DNA from: an uncultured Clostridia bacterium
GTDB lineage: Bacteria; Bacillota; Clostridia; Oscillospirales; Ruminococcaceae
Assembly (NCBI GenBank): GCA_947588805.1
Contig: CANPYR010000001.1
Coordinates: 62,001 to 126,000, forward strand
Length of the DNA: 64,000 nucleotides
Direction: 5' to 3'
In this document: piece after piece, positions 32,758 through 41,961 of the stretch
Layout: each line of letters opens with the position of its first letter
Position numbering within the stretch: the first letter of the stretch is position 1
Position numbers and translations under genes: made by a program
The notes under the pieces: generated by a model
The model's database searches: none
Seen by the model: only the letters and a program-made list of their open reading frames with translations
Told to the model about the DNA's origin: nothing

Positions 32758-33822
32758 TTAATCGGTAAAGTCTTCACCTGCGACGGCCCAGATCTCAAGC
32801 TCGTCGCTTTCCATATCCTCAGCGTCGAAGATATCATCCATAGAAAGGCTATCGCTTGTGTAGGTCTCAAATACCTTGCCGCCTCCGTATACGGTCACCA
32901 CGGCTGTTTTAGATACGCTTATGGTCTGCGTTTCGCTGTAGTCGCCGTCGGTGATGTGGACCGTGAGCTCGCATACGTCTCCTTCCGAGAGCTCGGAATC
33001 TGTCGTAAGATCAAGAGTCCTGTCTGCTCCGTACTGCACGGAGTAGGTATCTATCGACATGACCGGCGCTGTATCTACGCCGTATGCAGTCTCGGGATCG
33101 GGAACCGCGTTTTCTGTGACGAGATACATTGTGACTTCCTTATATACGATCCTGCCGCTTTCGTCAAGATAGTAGAGCGAACGCTTATAGGTTTCACCGT
33201 ATTCCTCGTCAAAATCAAAGGTCACGACAACCGTCGCGCCGTCCTGCTCCGAAACGTCTATCAGCGTTTCGTTCGGAAGGCTCGGGTACATCATCCCCCA
33301 AATAGCGTCGATCTGTTCTTCATAGCGGTTCTTCGGTATCACCGAAACAGAGCCGGAAAACCCGCGGTAGATATCGTATTCGGCTGCGAAGTCTTCATTC
33401 ATCATGCACTTTATCTCGGAGGTCCCGACCTCTTCGCTCTCGTATAGTCCCTGCATTGCCGGAGAGCCGTCGTCAAGGCTGTAGAATTCAAGAAGGTTGT
33501 TTCCGTATACCGAGCCGTCGGAATTCATCGCGGTATAATTTACCGTTACCGTCCCGGCTTCATTGATAAGGTCGCAGACGCTGTTCTTTGCGGCTATGTC
33601 TTCAAGCGTTACCGCCGCGGCTTCGGAGTCTGTCGGGGCTTCCGATTCCGGCTCCGAGGGTTCTTCGGGTGTTGAAGAGCCGTCTTCCGCGTTTTCCGCG
33701 CCTAAAGTCTGTTCGGGCTCGGGAGTAGTATCAGGACAGGATTGGATCTCAATCTCGCCGCAGGCGCATAGTGAAATCGCAAGCGAAGCGGAAAGAATAA
33801 TTGCTAAGAGTTTTTTTATCAT
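32758..33822 (-). CDS. Putative lipoprotein of unknown function
   Basis: 354 residues from ATG 33822 (GGAG nine bases upstream). Signal peptide MIKKLLAIILSASLAISLCAC with lipobox SLCAC, then a Glu/Pro/Ser/Thr-rich spacer (about 30-75) and a beta-rich domain. Only eight Cys or fewer are visible and no catalytic motif is recognised. Monocistronic, convergent with the solute-binding protein gene. Confidence 0.65.
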   Translation of the reverse strand: MIKKLLAIILSASLAISLCACGEIEIQSCPDTTPEPEQTLGAENAEDGSSTPEEPSEPESEAPTDSEAAAVTLEDIAAKNSVCDLINEAGTVTVNYTAMNSDGSVYGNNLLEFYSLDDGSPAMQGLYESEEVGTSEIKCMMNEDFAAEYDIYRGFSGSVSVIPKNRYEEQIDAIWGMMYPSLPNETLIDVSEQDGATVVVTFDFDEEYGETYKRSLYYLDESGRIVYKEVTMYLVTENAVPDPETAYGVDTAPVMSIDTYSVQYGADRTLDLTTDSELSEGDVCELTVHITDGDYSETQTISVSKTAVVTVYGGGKVFETYTSDSLSMDDIFDAEDMESDELEIWAVAGEDFTD

Positions 33823-34036
33823 TATTATAGTCTCCATTTTAGGTATATTCCGGGTTTCCGGAAAAATAATTATATCACATATTGTATGAAAAGTCAATTA
33901 TCCGCCGGCGATCCGACAGGTCGTGTACGTATCAAAGTCCGACGTGATTTACAATGAAGAAGTGCCGGCGCTGTTTGAAGATACGGTCGCGACTTCTGAA
34001 TTTGGATCGACTGTTTAGCACGCTGCCGAATGCGAA

Positions 34037-34067
34037 AGCTTGAAATCTTATAGTCCGATTTCAAGCT
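34037..34067. promoter_or_regulatory. Perfect 11-bp inverted repeat upstream of marR
   Basis: AGCTTGAAATC and GATTTCAAGCT flank a nine-base centre, ending 24 bp before the -35. It could be a second operator or an insulating hairpin. Confidence 0.45.
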
Positions 34068-34091
34068 CTGACAACTTTTCAATTTTCTTAC

Positions 34092-34120
34092 TTGACATAT
34101 CCCATATTTTATGCTATAAT
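34092..34120 (+). promoter_or_regulatory. Consensus sigma-A promoter of the marR-marR-citrate synthase operon
   Basis: TTGACA, exactly 17 nt, TATAAT. Confidence 0.9.
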
Positions 34121-34140
34121 ATCTAACACCGTTAGATATT
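34118..34140. promoter_or_regulatory. MarR operator: perfect palindrome over the -10 and start site
   Basis: AATATCTAAC, ACC, GTTAGATATT: ten-base arms that match perfectly. The left arm overlaps the last bases of TATAAT, so binding would block RNA polymerase. Autoregulation by the MarR protein encoded next is inferred. Confidence 0.8.
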
Positions 34141-34155
34141 GAAGGAGTGGTTTTG

Positions 34156-34578
34156 ATGAGCGCTCACGAGGACGCGCAGGAATTTCTTAACCGGCTCAGT
34201 CGCTGCATTCCGAGATCCTTCTACAGCCGGCTTGACGCTATGCAAAAAGGGTACTGCTTCGTTTTAGGCTATCTTATAAGGGCAAAAGACGACGTATGCG
34301 CGGGAGAGCTTTCCGAAAAGCTTAATGTCAGTTCCGCACGGATATCGGCTCTTTTGAACCGTATGGAGCAGTGCGGATATGTAAAGCGCTTCGCTTCCGA
34401 GTCGGACGGGCGGCGAACCGTGGTAAGGATCACACCGGAAGGTGAAAAATATATTACCGATCTGCGCGAACAGACTCTTAAAAGAATCGAAAAACTGCTC
34501 GATACTATGAGCAGGGAGGATCTTGAGACATATATCTCGCTCTCGGATAAGATCCGGGACGCGCTGGAAGAAGAGTAG
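34156..34578 (+). CDS. MarR-family regulator 1
   Basis: 140 residues from ATG 34156 (GAAGGAG upstream; GTG 34147 overlaps that site and is rejected). Winged helix around LSEKLNVSSARISALLNRMEQCG and the wing SDGRRTVVRITPEG. It is preceded by a consensus promoter with a perfect palindromic operator, the classic autorepressor layout. Ligand unknown. The operon continues with a second MarR and citrate synthase. Confidence 0.92.
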   Translation: MSAHEDAQEFLNRLSRCIPRSFYSRLDAMQKGYCFVLGYLIRAKDDVCAGELSEKLNVSSARISALLNRMEQCGYVKRFASESDGRRTVVRITPEGEKYITDLREQTLKRIEKLLDTMSREDLETYISLSDKIRDALEEE

Positions 34579-34654
34579 GCTTTTTTCTTCGGAGTATCTT
34601 ACGGGCGTAAAGAAGAACAGGGATGAGTATCGGACTTGGAACAGGAGGTATTTT

Positions 34655-35140
34655 ATGGAATCAAACATCAGAACGCTGTCGAACGAGCTGACATATCAGG
34701 CGTATATCATGAATCGCGACCAGATCTGGAAGCGGCTTTCCGATCTCAGCGTCAGGGAATATGTCGCTCTGCACCGGATCACCGAGCTCGGACAGGCGAC
34801 GGAGATATATTCCGGGAAAATTTATCTTAAAGAACTTGCGGAGAATATGCGGCTTACAATCAGGCAGACTTCTAAGCTTGCGGGCGAGCTCAGAGACAGA
34901 GGGCTGATAGAATGGTCCCACGACGGAAACGGAAACGACGGGACTTATGTTTCCATAACTCCGTCGGGTCGGAAGCTTTTAGAGGAAAATCAGGAGAGAA
35001 TCATAAATTATTACGGACGGGTGATAGAGAAATTCGGAAAGGATAAACTGATAGAAATGCTTCAGATGATGAAGCAGCTCGATACCGTCATGCAGAGCGA
35101 GCTTGAAGAGAAAACGGAGGTTTCGGATGAAAGCGAATAA
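34655..35140 (+). CDS. MarR-like winged-helix regulator 2
   Basis: 161 residues from ATG 34655, AGGAGGT seven bases upstream. Winged-helix core LKELAENMRLTIRQTSKLAGELRDRG with a basic/polar wing (NGNDGTYVSITPSG) and a C-terminal amphipathic helix for dimerisation. It is divergent from regulator 1 and may be a cofactor or a heterodimer partner. It overlaps the citrate synthase start by 14 bp. Confidence 0.82.
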   Translation: MESNIRTLSNELTYQAYIMNRDQIWKRLSDLSVREYVALHRITELGQATEIYSGKIYLKELAENMRLTIRQTSKLAGELRDRGLIEWSHDGNGNDGTYVSITPSGRKLLEENQERIINYYGRVIEKFGKDKLIEMLQMMKQLDTVMQSELEEKTEVSDESE

Positions 35141-36455
35141 TAACGAATATTTGAAAAAACAGGTCGAAATATGCATAGCTAACGATAAGATCTCGCCCCG
35201 GCTTTACAGCGAATACGGCGTTAATCTCGGTCTCAGAGACGAAAACGGTAACGGCGTTCTGACGGGGCTTACGAAGATATCCAAAATAGTATCCTCAAAA
35301 GTAATCGACGGTAAAAAGCAGTCCTGCGACGGCGAGCTTTGGTATCGCGGGTACAGGATAGAGGATATAATCAACTCTCTCGGCGAGGAAGAACTCGGAT
35401 TTGAAAAGACCGCTTATCTGCTTCTGATGGGCAGCGCGCCGGATGAAAAGGAGCTTTCGGATTTCAAAAGTATAATCGGTCGGAGCCGCACGCTGCCTAC
35501 TAATTTTACCCGGGACGTTATCATGAAAGCGCCGTCGGAGGATATAATGAACTCGATGACAAGGAGCATCCTCACGCTCGCTTCATATGATAATTCGATA
35601 CGCGACGGCAGTCTTCCAAACGTTTTAAGGCAGTGCATACAGCTTATAAGCGTGTTCCCGCTTTTAGCGATCTACGGCTATAACGCCTATGTGCACTACG
35701 AAAAGCGCGAGAGCATGATAATACACTATCCAAAGCCGGAGCTTTCTACCGCTGAAAACATCTTGACTCTTCTGCGGCCGGATAAGTCGTATACGCCGCT
35801 TGAAGCTAAGGTCTTGGATACCGCGCTGATACTTCATATGGAGCACGGCGGCGGGAATAATTCCACATTCACCACCAGGGTCGTAACGTCCTCGGGCTCG
35901 GATACTTATTCTACGATCGCGGCCGCTATGTCGTCGCTGAAGGGCCCGAAGCACGGCGGGGCGAACGTTAAGGTCATGGAGATGATGGAGGATATACGTA
36001 AGCACGTCAGGGACTTCGGAGATAAGGACGAGGTTTCGGCATATCTTACTAAGCTTTTAGACGGCGAAGCGTTTGACGGCAAAAAGCTTATCTACGGGAT
36101 GGGTCACGCGGTTTATTCTCTTTCGGATCCGAGGGAGAGGATATTCAGAAAATACGTCGAGGAGCTTGCGGAAAGCAAGGGCAGACAGGACGATCTTAAG
36201 CTTTACGAGAACGTCGAAGAGCTTGCTCCTAAGCTTATCGCGCAGAAAAGACGTATCTATAAGGGCGTTAGTCCGAATATAGACTTTTACAGCGGGTTCG
36301 TTTACGATATGCTCGGGATCCCGCAGGAGCTTTATACCGCGCTGTTCGCTGCCGCAAGAATTGTCGGCTGGAGCGCTCACAGGATGGAGGAGCTTATCTG
36401 CATGGATAAGATTATCAGGCCGGCTTATATGAGCGTCATGGAGGAGCTGGACTGA
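35127..36455 (+). CDS. Citrate synthase
   Basis: 442 residues from ATG 35127 (CGGAGGT upstream). Catalytic parts: HMEHGGGNNSTFTTR (first His), GPKHGGAN, and YGMGHAVYS with the second His; the late Asp is in PNIDFYSG. The long N-terminus (about 60 residues before the core) is typical of Clostridia. It condenses oxaloacetate and acetyl-CoA, probably for glutamate supply by a partial citric-acid route. It is the last gene of a MarR-controlled operon and is followed by a terminator. Confidence 0.93.
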   Translation: MKANNNEYLKKQVEICIANDKISPRLYSEYGVNLGLRDENGNGVLTGLTKISKIVSSKVIDGKKQSCDGELWYRGYRIEDIINSLGEEELGFEKTAYLLLMGSAPDEKELSDFKSIIGRSRTLPTNFTRDVIMKAPSEDIMNSMTRSILTLASYDNSIRDGSLPNVLRQCIQLISVFPLLAIYGYNAYVHYEKRESMIIHYPKPELSTAENILTLLRPDKSYTPLEAKVLDTALILHMEHGGGNNSTFTTRVVTSSGSDTYSTIAAAMSSLKGPKHGGANVKVMEMMEDIRKHVRDFGDKDEVSAYLTKLLDGEAFDGKKLIYGMGHAVYSLSDPRERIFRKYVEELAESKGRQDDLKLYENVEELAPKLIAQKRRIYKGVSPNIDFYSGFVYDMLGIPQELYTALFAAARIVGWSAHRMEELICMDKIIRPAYMSVMEELD

Positions 36456-36479
36456 GTTAAAACTTAATTAAAAAATTTT

Positions 36480-36511
36480 CGGCGCGGATTGCAACCTTCG
36501 CGCCGATTTTT
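36480..36511 (+). terminator. Terminator of the marR-citrate synthase operon
   Basis: CGGCGCG and CGCGCCG pair around 12 nt, then ATTTTTG. Confidence 0.85.
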
Positions 36512-36604
36512 GCATCTATATTTACAGAACGTTCTATACGGCCGTGTCAAGCCGCCGTAATTATAATTTTTATCGCTTACATTGTAAGAAAGCAGGGTGA
36601 AAAC

Positions 36605-37156
36605 GTGGACGAATGCGAGATCGTCAGGATGTATTTTTCGCGTGACGAGAATGCTCTGAGCGCGACCGAGAGACAGTACGGGGGATTGCTTAAAAGGCTT
36701 GTTTTCGGGATACTTCGCAGCGAAGAGGACTGCGAGGAATGCCTTTCGGACGTGTATTTTAAGCTCTGGAGCACCATACCTCCGCTTTCGCCGGATTCTT
36801 TGAAGGCGTACGCGCTTAAGGTCGCAAGAAGCGAAGCGCTTATGAAGCTCAGGAAGAAAACGGCGAAGAAAAGACGCTGCGAAGCGGAAATATCTCTTAG
36901 CGAGCTTGAAGATATCCTCCCGGACAAAAGCGCTCAAGACAGCTCCGAGAGCGAGATAAGGGAAATCCTGAACCGTTTTTTGGGAGAGCTCGATCGGGAC
37001 GCAAGGATCATTTTCGTCAGAAGATACTGGTACTTTGACAGCGTTAAGGAGATCTCGCTGCGATTCGGTTTTACCCAGTCAAAGGTCAAATCGAGCCTAA
37101 GATATACCCGGGAAAGGCTCAGAAAATTTCTTATTAAAGAAGGAGTGGTTTTATGA
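36605..37156 (+). CDS. ECF-like RNA polymerase sigma factor
   Basis: 183 residues from GTG 36605 (AGGGTG upstream). Region 2 covers about residues 5-80 (CEECLSDVYFKLW), region 4 about 120-178 (LDRDARIIFVRRYWYFDSVKEI then FGFTQSKVKSSLRYTRERLR). It overlaps the next gene by 4 bp; that gene encodes a membrane protein with an outside propeller-like part, a typical sigma/anti-sigma arrangement. Signal unknown. Confidence 0.88.
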   Translation: MDECEIVRMYFSRDENALSATERQYGGLLKRLVFGILRSEEDCEECLSDVYFKLWSTIPPLSPDSLKAYALKVARSEALMKLRKKTAKKRRCEAEISLSELEDILPDKSAQDSSESEIREILNRFLGELDRDARIIFVRRYWYFDSVKEISLRFGFTQSKVKSSLRYTRERLRKFLIKEGVVL

Positions 37157-38523
37157 ATATACCGAAGCTTGCGGAATATCTCACGGATATAGACAGCGGG
37201 TATATCCTTGAAGCCGCGGAAAAGGAGGATAGTATGGCTAATTCTGGAAGAATAAAGCTCAGAAGAGCGGTTATAATCGCCGCGGCCTGCGTATGTCTGA
37301 TACTTCTGATGGCGGCGGGGCGAACGCTCTTTGACTCCGAGAAGTATCTAAGGGAGTACGACGTCGACCCGAGCTATATGATACAGGACAAGATGATAAC
37401 GAGCGACGGCGAAGGGCATTACTTCGGCGTGATAATGTGCGGAAACGGTTTCAGGCTGATGGGTTCGGACGGCTCGGACGGCGAAAACGCCTACAACATC
37501 TGCGACGTGCCGGGGTGCGATCACACCGATAACAAAATCTGTTTAGCTCTAAGCAGGCCGGAGTTCACAGGTCTTTCGGTCTATGACGGCAGGCTTTACT
37601 GGACTTCAAGACAGAAGGGAGTAGACTACGCAGAAGCGTTAGAGACCGTAAACATTATGTCGTCAAATCTTGACGGCAGCGACATTCGGCTTGAAAGAAA
37701 GGCACCGGGAGAGGTTTTTTCGGATACCGTGTACAACAAATACATCCGCGTTCACAGAGGGTATATGTATTTTATCGGCTTTAAAGAGCCTGAGACAGTC
37801 TTTGATCCCGATACTCTGACTTCTCATCAGAAGGACCCCGACGAAACGCCTTCTCTGAACGTTTACGCCGAGGAGCTAAGGGAAGACGGAACGAGTGAAA
37901 AGATCTTCGGCTACAGCTGCGAAAACGGAAGATTCTACAGCTACACCTCGCAGTTTTATGCAAACAACCTCTACATCATGATCCGAAGCGACTCCACAGA
38001 CGGCTCGGGCTTCAGATTTGAGGTCTTTAAGGTCGATCTAAAGACAGGCGGCAGCAAGCGCGTTTACAGCACCGATAAATACGATATCAACGGCTGGTGG
38101 CTCGACGGTTCGGAAAATCTCTATTACACCGAGACCGATCCCGAGACAAATTCAACGTCGCTTATGCGGCTCGATATTAACAGGGGAAAGCCTAAGAAAA
38201 CGCTTAAGCTGCCGGAAATGTCAATCTACAGAGTCATAAACGGCAGGGCGGTAGGACTTGACGGAAACGCTCATAAGCTCGATGTAGTTGAATTTGACGG
38301 AAGCGTGACCGAGCTTGATTTTGACGATTTAGCAAAGCTTGTGGAGGAAGAGTACGGTTATGCGGGGATCTCCTTATGCGGAGTCGATAACGAGAACGTG
38401 ATCTTACAGATGTGCGACGACGAGTGCTTCGCGCTGATTCCCCTCGACGGCTCGGAACCGAGGATAATTATCGCTTCCTGTTATAGCGATACGGAATTTG
38501 AAAGGCTTTGGGGCGGGGAATAG
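37153..38523 (+). CDS. Membrane protein with extracellular propeller-like domain, likely anti-sigma partner
   Basis: 456 residues. A short cytoplasmic part (1-36, IPKLAEYLTDIDSGYILEAA) is followed by a transmembrane helix (about 37-55, RRAVIIAAACVCLILLMAAG) and a large outside domain with repeated aromatic/Asp blocks (SVYDGRLYWTSRQ, NLYYTETDPETNSTS), like DUF5050-type propellers. A CDVPGCDH Cys pair lies near residue 115. The N-terminal helix is a common feature next to clostridial sigma genes, and anti-sigma action is inferred from this context. Confidence 0.72.
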   Translation: MNIPKLAEYLTDIDSGYILEAAEKEDSMANSGRIKLRRAVIIAAACVCLILLMAAGRTLFDSEKYLREYDVDPSYMIQDKMITSDGEGHYFGVIMCGNGFRLMGSDGSDGENAYNICDVPGCDHTDNKICLALSRPEFTGLSVYDGRLYWTSRQKGVDYAEALETVNIMSSNLDGSDIRLERKAPGEVFSDTVYNKYIRVHRGYMYFIGFKEPETVFDPDTLTSHQKDPDETPSLNVYAEELREDGTSEKIFGYSCENGRFYSYTSQFYANNLYIMIRSDSTDGSGFRFEVFKVDLKTGGSKRVYSTDKYDINGWWLDGSENLYYTETDPETNSTSLMRLDINRGKPKKTLKLPEMSIYRVINGRAVGLDGNAHKLDVVEFDGSVTELDFDDLAKLVEEEYGYAGISLCGVDNENVILQMCDDECFALIPLDGSEPRIIIASCYSDTEFERLWGGE

Positions 38524-38684
38524 ATTTTTTAGCGCAAGTTTTCTTGAGCCTCGAAATGAAGTCCTGATTCGCAAAGCCGATCCCCCGTCAGTATAAATTC
38601 CGTCTTCCGTACGGCTTTGATTTTACTTTTCACAGCCCGAATTTGTATAATAATACTCCCCTGCTCCGAATTTGCCTTTTATGA

Positions 38685-38713
38685 TTGACAAGAGCGCCGG
38701 TTTGTTGTATAAT
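38685..38713 (+). promoter_or_regulatory. Sigma-A promoter of the GH31 gene
   Basis: TTGACA, 17 nt and TATAAT, a full consensus. Confidence 0.88.
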
Positions 38714-38804
38714 TATTTCATCATTTACCGTCAATTTAAAATTATTATCGGTTATTCAAAAATTTTAAAAATTTAAAAATCTATATTTTGACAGGAGGTA
38801 AATT

Positions 38805-40787
38805 ATGAGATTTGTAAACGACAACGGCGCGCTGATCGCTAATACCGGCGGGGAAACGCTCAGGATCGAGCCTTGGGGCAGGGATTCCCTGAGAGTGCGC
38901 TCAACTATGCGCGGGAAATTTACCGGGAATCTTTGGGCTCTGACCGAAGAACCGGGAAGCTGCAAAGCCGAGATCAAAACCGAAAACGGCGGCGCGGAAA
39001 TAACTAACGGCAGGATTAAGGCTACCGTCAATTTTGCGGGAGTCATATCTTTCTACCGCGACGAAAAGCTGATCCTAAGAGAATATTTTCGCTCATACGG
39101 CGGGACGCTTTCTAAGAGCAGCAGATGCTTAAAGATCGTAAACCGCGAGTGGAAGGGAATTATCGGCGGGTCGGAGTATTCTCTGAATATGAAGTTCGAG
39201 TCGAATCCCGGTGAAAAAATTTACGGAATGGGTCAGTATCAGGACGGGTGCTTCGATCTCAAGGGCTGCGTTTTAGAGCTCGCTCAGAGAAATTCCCAGA
39301 TCTCCGTACCGTTTATGATATCCGACCGCGGCTATGGGTTCTTATGGAACAACCCCGCCGTGGGACGCGTGACTTTCGGAAACAACTACACCGAATGGAT
39401 CGCAAGAGCGACCAAGGAGATGGACTACTATATCACGGTCGCGGATACCCCGAAGGATATAATTTATAACTATACGTCAGCTACCGGAAGAGCAGATATG
39501 TTCCCGGAGGACCTGATGGGGCTTTGGCAGTGCAAGCTGAGATACCGCACTCAGGACGAGGTTTTGACTGTCGCGCGCAGGTACCGCGAGGAAGGAATTA
39601 AGATAGATCAGATCGTTATCGACTTCTTCCACTGGACCGTTCAGGGCGACTGGAAATTCGATAAGAAATACTGGCCCGACCCGAAGGCGATGGTAGACGA
39701 GCTTCACAGCATGGGTATCAAGGTTATAGTTTCGGTATGGCCGTCGGTTGACAGAAAGAGCGAAAACTTCTACCCGATGATGGAGCGGGGGCTTCTTATC
39801 AGGACCGAACGCGGCGCGGCCCAGACCTACGACTATCAGGGCGACTGCGTTGAGATCGATCCGTTTAATCCCGAGACGAGAAAATACGTCTGGGAGGTCT
39901 GCAAGAGAAATTATTACGACTACGGAATAGACGCTTTCTGGCTTGACAACTCCGAGCCGGATTACGGAGTATACGATTTTGAAAATTACAGATACTCCGA
40001 GGGTCCCGCGCTTGAATGCAGCAATATGTATCCGCAGATGTACAGCAGAGTTTTCTATGACGAAATGAAAAAATCAGGTAAACCTGTGGTCAATCTTCTG
40101 AGATGCGCTTGGGCGGGGTCTCAGAAGTACGGAAACGTAGTATGGTCCGGCGACGTTCCCTCTACCTTTGAAGCTTTCCGGGATCAGCTGAAGTGCGGTC
40201 TTAATATGGGTCTTGCGGGTATCCCTTGGTGGACTACCGATATCGGCGGTTTCATGACCGACGACGTAAACGATCCCGATTTCAGGCAGCTTCTTATAAG
40301 ATGGTATCAGTTCGCTGTTTATTCCGCAGTCCTTCGTATGCACGGAGACAGGGGGCCTTACGACATTCCTCCTCTTGACGATCGCGACTGGGGCGGCGGC
40401 TATCTCCACACCGGTCAGCCGAACGAGCTTTGGAGCTACGGCGAAGAGAATTATAAGATCATGCGAAAATATTACGACATAAGGATTTCCCTGCACGACT
40501 ACATTAAAAAGCTCTACGAGGAAGCTCATGAAAACGGCTCCCCGCTTATCAGAACGATGTTCTACGAGTTCCCGGAGGATAAAATCTGTTGGGAGCTTTC
40601 GGATCAGTATATGTTCGGCGATAAGTATCTTGTCGCGCCGGTGACGGAGCTCAACTGCTTCGAGCGCGAGGTTTATCTGCCTAAGGGCGTATGGAAATTG
40701 ACCTCGACCGGAGAAAACTTCGAGGGCGGCAGAACTGTCAAGGTCTCTGCGCCTATAGACTACATGCCGGTATTTGAAAGAATTTGA
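38805..40787 (+). CDS. Glycoside hydrolase family 31 (alpha-xylosidase / alpha-glucosidase)
   Basis: 660 residues. N-terminal beta-sandwich, then the GH31 barrel with nucleophile Asp381 in AFWLDNSEPDYG and probable acid/base Asp450 in VVWSGDVPSTFEAF; WWTTDIGGF follows. No signal peptide, so cytoplasmic. Family members release alpha-linked glucose or xylose; which one is not certain. AGGAGG precedes ATG 38805 and the promoter is consensus. It stands alone and ends at a terminator shared with the ZIP gene. Confidence 0.92.
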   Translation: MRFVNDNGALIANTGGETLRIEPWGRDSLRVRSTMRGKFTGNLWALTEEPGSCKAEIKTENGGAEITNGRIKATVNFAGVISFYRDEKLILREYFRSYGGTLSKSSRCLKIVNREWKGIIGGSEYSLNMKFESNPGEKIYGMGQYQDGCFDLKGCVLELAQRNSQISVPFMISDRGYGFLWNNPAVGRVTFGNNYTEWIARATKEMDYYITVADTPKDIIYNYTSATGRADMFPEDLMGLWQCKLRYRTQDEVLTVARRYREEGIKIDQIVIDFFHWTVQGDWKFDKKYWPDPKAMVDELHSMGIKVIVSVWPSVDRKSENFYPMMERGLLIRTERGAAQTYDYQGDCVEIDPFNPETRKYVWEVCKRNYYDYGIDAFWLDNSEPDYGVYDFENYRYSEGPALECSNMYPQMYSRVFYDEMKKSGKPVVNLLRCAWAGSQKYGNVVWSGDVPSTFEAFRDQLKCGLNMGLAGIPWWTTDIGGFMTDDVNDPDFRQLLIRWYQFAVYSAVLRMHGDRGPYDIPPLDDRDWGGGYLHTGQPNELWSYGEENYKIMRKYYDIRISLHDYIKKLYEEAHENGSPLIRTMFYEFPEDKICWELSDQYMFGDKYLVAPVTELNCFEREVYLPKGVWKLTSTGENFEGGRTVKVSAPIDYMPVFERI

Positions 40788-40794
40788 AACAGAT

Positions 40795-40845
40795 AAAAAA
40801 ATATCCCCCGGCGAACGGACTTCCGCTGCCGGGGGTATTATTATT
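40795..40845. terminator. Bidirectional terminator between GH31 and the ZIP transporter
   Basis: CCCCCGGC and GCCGGGGG pair with an inner GGA/TCC step. On the minus strand a run of seven T follows; on the plus strand TATTATTATTT. Confidence 0.88.
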
Positions 40846-41696
40846 TAAATGTAAATAACTATCAGCCCGACTATCATCCCTATCAGGATAGCAAACGCCG
40901 GCTTTTTTGAGCGCCACATCAGTATCGCTTCCGGGATCAGCTCGCCGAAGACTACGTATATCATAGCTCCTGCCGCAAACGAAAGCGCAAGGCAAAGCGC
41001 TACGGGTCCGAGTTCGCCTAAAGCGTATCCTATGAGCGCGCCTATTATCGTCGGAGCGCCGCTCAGAGCAGTTACCAATACCGCGCGCAGCTTCGGCATG
41101 CCGCCCGAAATAAGCGGAACGGATACTGCCATTCCCTCCGGAATATTATGTAAACCGATGACTATAGCCATGACAAGCCCGGCTCTATCCATTACGTTGA
41201 CGGCTCCCGAGTATGATACGCCGATTACCATCCCCTCCGGAAGGTTATGAAGCGCGATAGCGCAGGCCATTATCACACCGGCGACAAACATCTCGCGCCA
41301 GTTTCCGGTCTCGCGGTGGTGGGAATAGTGGTCGCTGTGGATGAGCTCGTTAAGATCGTCAGCGGTCTCGGGGTGGCTTTTATCGATATGCTTGACCTCG
41401 TGGTTCGTATTCTGGTCGATAAGCCGGTTGAGGGCGTATACGGTCAGGTAGCCGATTATAAGCCCGGCAATGGTCAGAAAAAGATAGCTAAGGCTGTCCT
41501 CGCCGGATGGCTTGATAGCGTCCGCGATAAGATCAAAGCAAACGATAGAGAGCATTACCCCGCCGGCAAAGCTCAGAAACAGGCTTACTACTTTCGAGGA
41601 GTCTCTTTTAGCAATACTCCCGATAAGCCCGCCGAGACCTGTTCCGAGCACCCCGGATATAAACGTTACAATAATTATCCAACAATATACAGGCAT
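40845..41696 (-). CDS. ZIP-family metal transporter
   Basis: 283 residues from ATG 41696 (GGGAG upstream). Eight predicted helices; helices IV and V contain the metal-site motifs ALHNLPEGMVIG and GLHNIPEGMAVS. A cytoplasmic His-rich loop (HSDHYSHHRETGNW) lies before helix IV. It probably imports Zn or other divalent metals. Monocistronic, with no obvious Zur box seen. Confidence 0.92.
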   Translation of the reverse strand: MPVYCWIIIVTFISGVLGTGLGGLIGSIAKRDSSKVVSLFLSFAGGVMLSIVCFDLIADAIKPSGEDSLSYLFLTIAGLIIGYLTVYALNRLIDQNTNHEVKHIDKSHPETADDLNELIHSDHYSHHRETGNWREMFVAGVIMACAIALHNLPEGMVIGVSYSGAVNVMDRAGLVMAIVIGLHNIPEGMAVSVPLISGGMPKLRAVLVTALSGAPTIIGALIGYALGELGPVALCLALSFAAGAMIYVVFGELIPEAILMWRSKKPAFAILIGMIVGLIVIYI

Positions 41697-41820
41697 AAAA
41701 TTACTCCCAAGTATTATTCGACTTATTATAACACCCCGCGCGATTTTTATCAATAAGCAATAATAACAACATTGAGAAAATTTATCGGAAATATTGGGGG
41801 AGGTTGTACAAAAGGGAAGG

Positions 41821-41961
41821 ATGCGATATAGATATTTTTATGGCTGGCCGGATTTAGAAGATAGAAATTATACGGCTGGAAGTCAGATAAACGCTGTATG
41901 GGAATTTATTCGACTGATGGCGATTTCATGTTATGGGGACTTAGCGAGAATTTTAGCATAA
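41821..41961 (+). CDS. Possible small protein (46 residues)
   Basis: ATG 41821 to TAA 41961, ending at a terminator hairpin. The product begins MRYRYFYGWPDLEDRNY and is aromatic-rich, with a hydrophobic ending. A GGGGGAGG lies 17 bp upstream, rather far, and the closer GGGAAGG touches the start codon. It may be real, a decayed gene or chance. The rest of the 340-bp gap shows nothing further. Confidence 0.25.
   Translation: MRYRYFYGWPDLEDRNYTAGSQINAVWEFIRLMAISCYGDLARILA

Noticed and set aside
33909-34019. Plus-strand reading frame (ending FEDTVATSEFGSTV) that looks like a decayed gene tail
   Set aside because: No start codon or ribosome site, only about 35 codons, and no family recognised; a remnant is possible but not supported.
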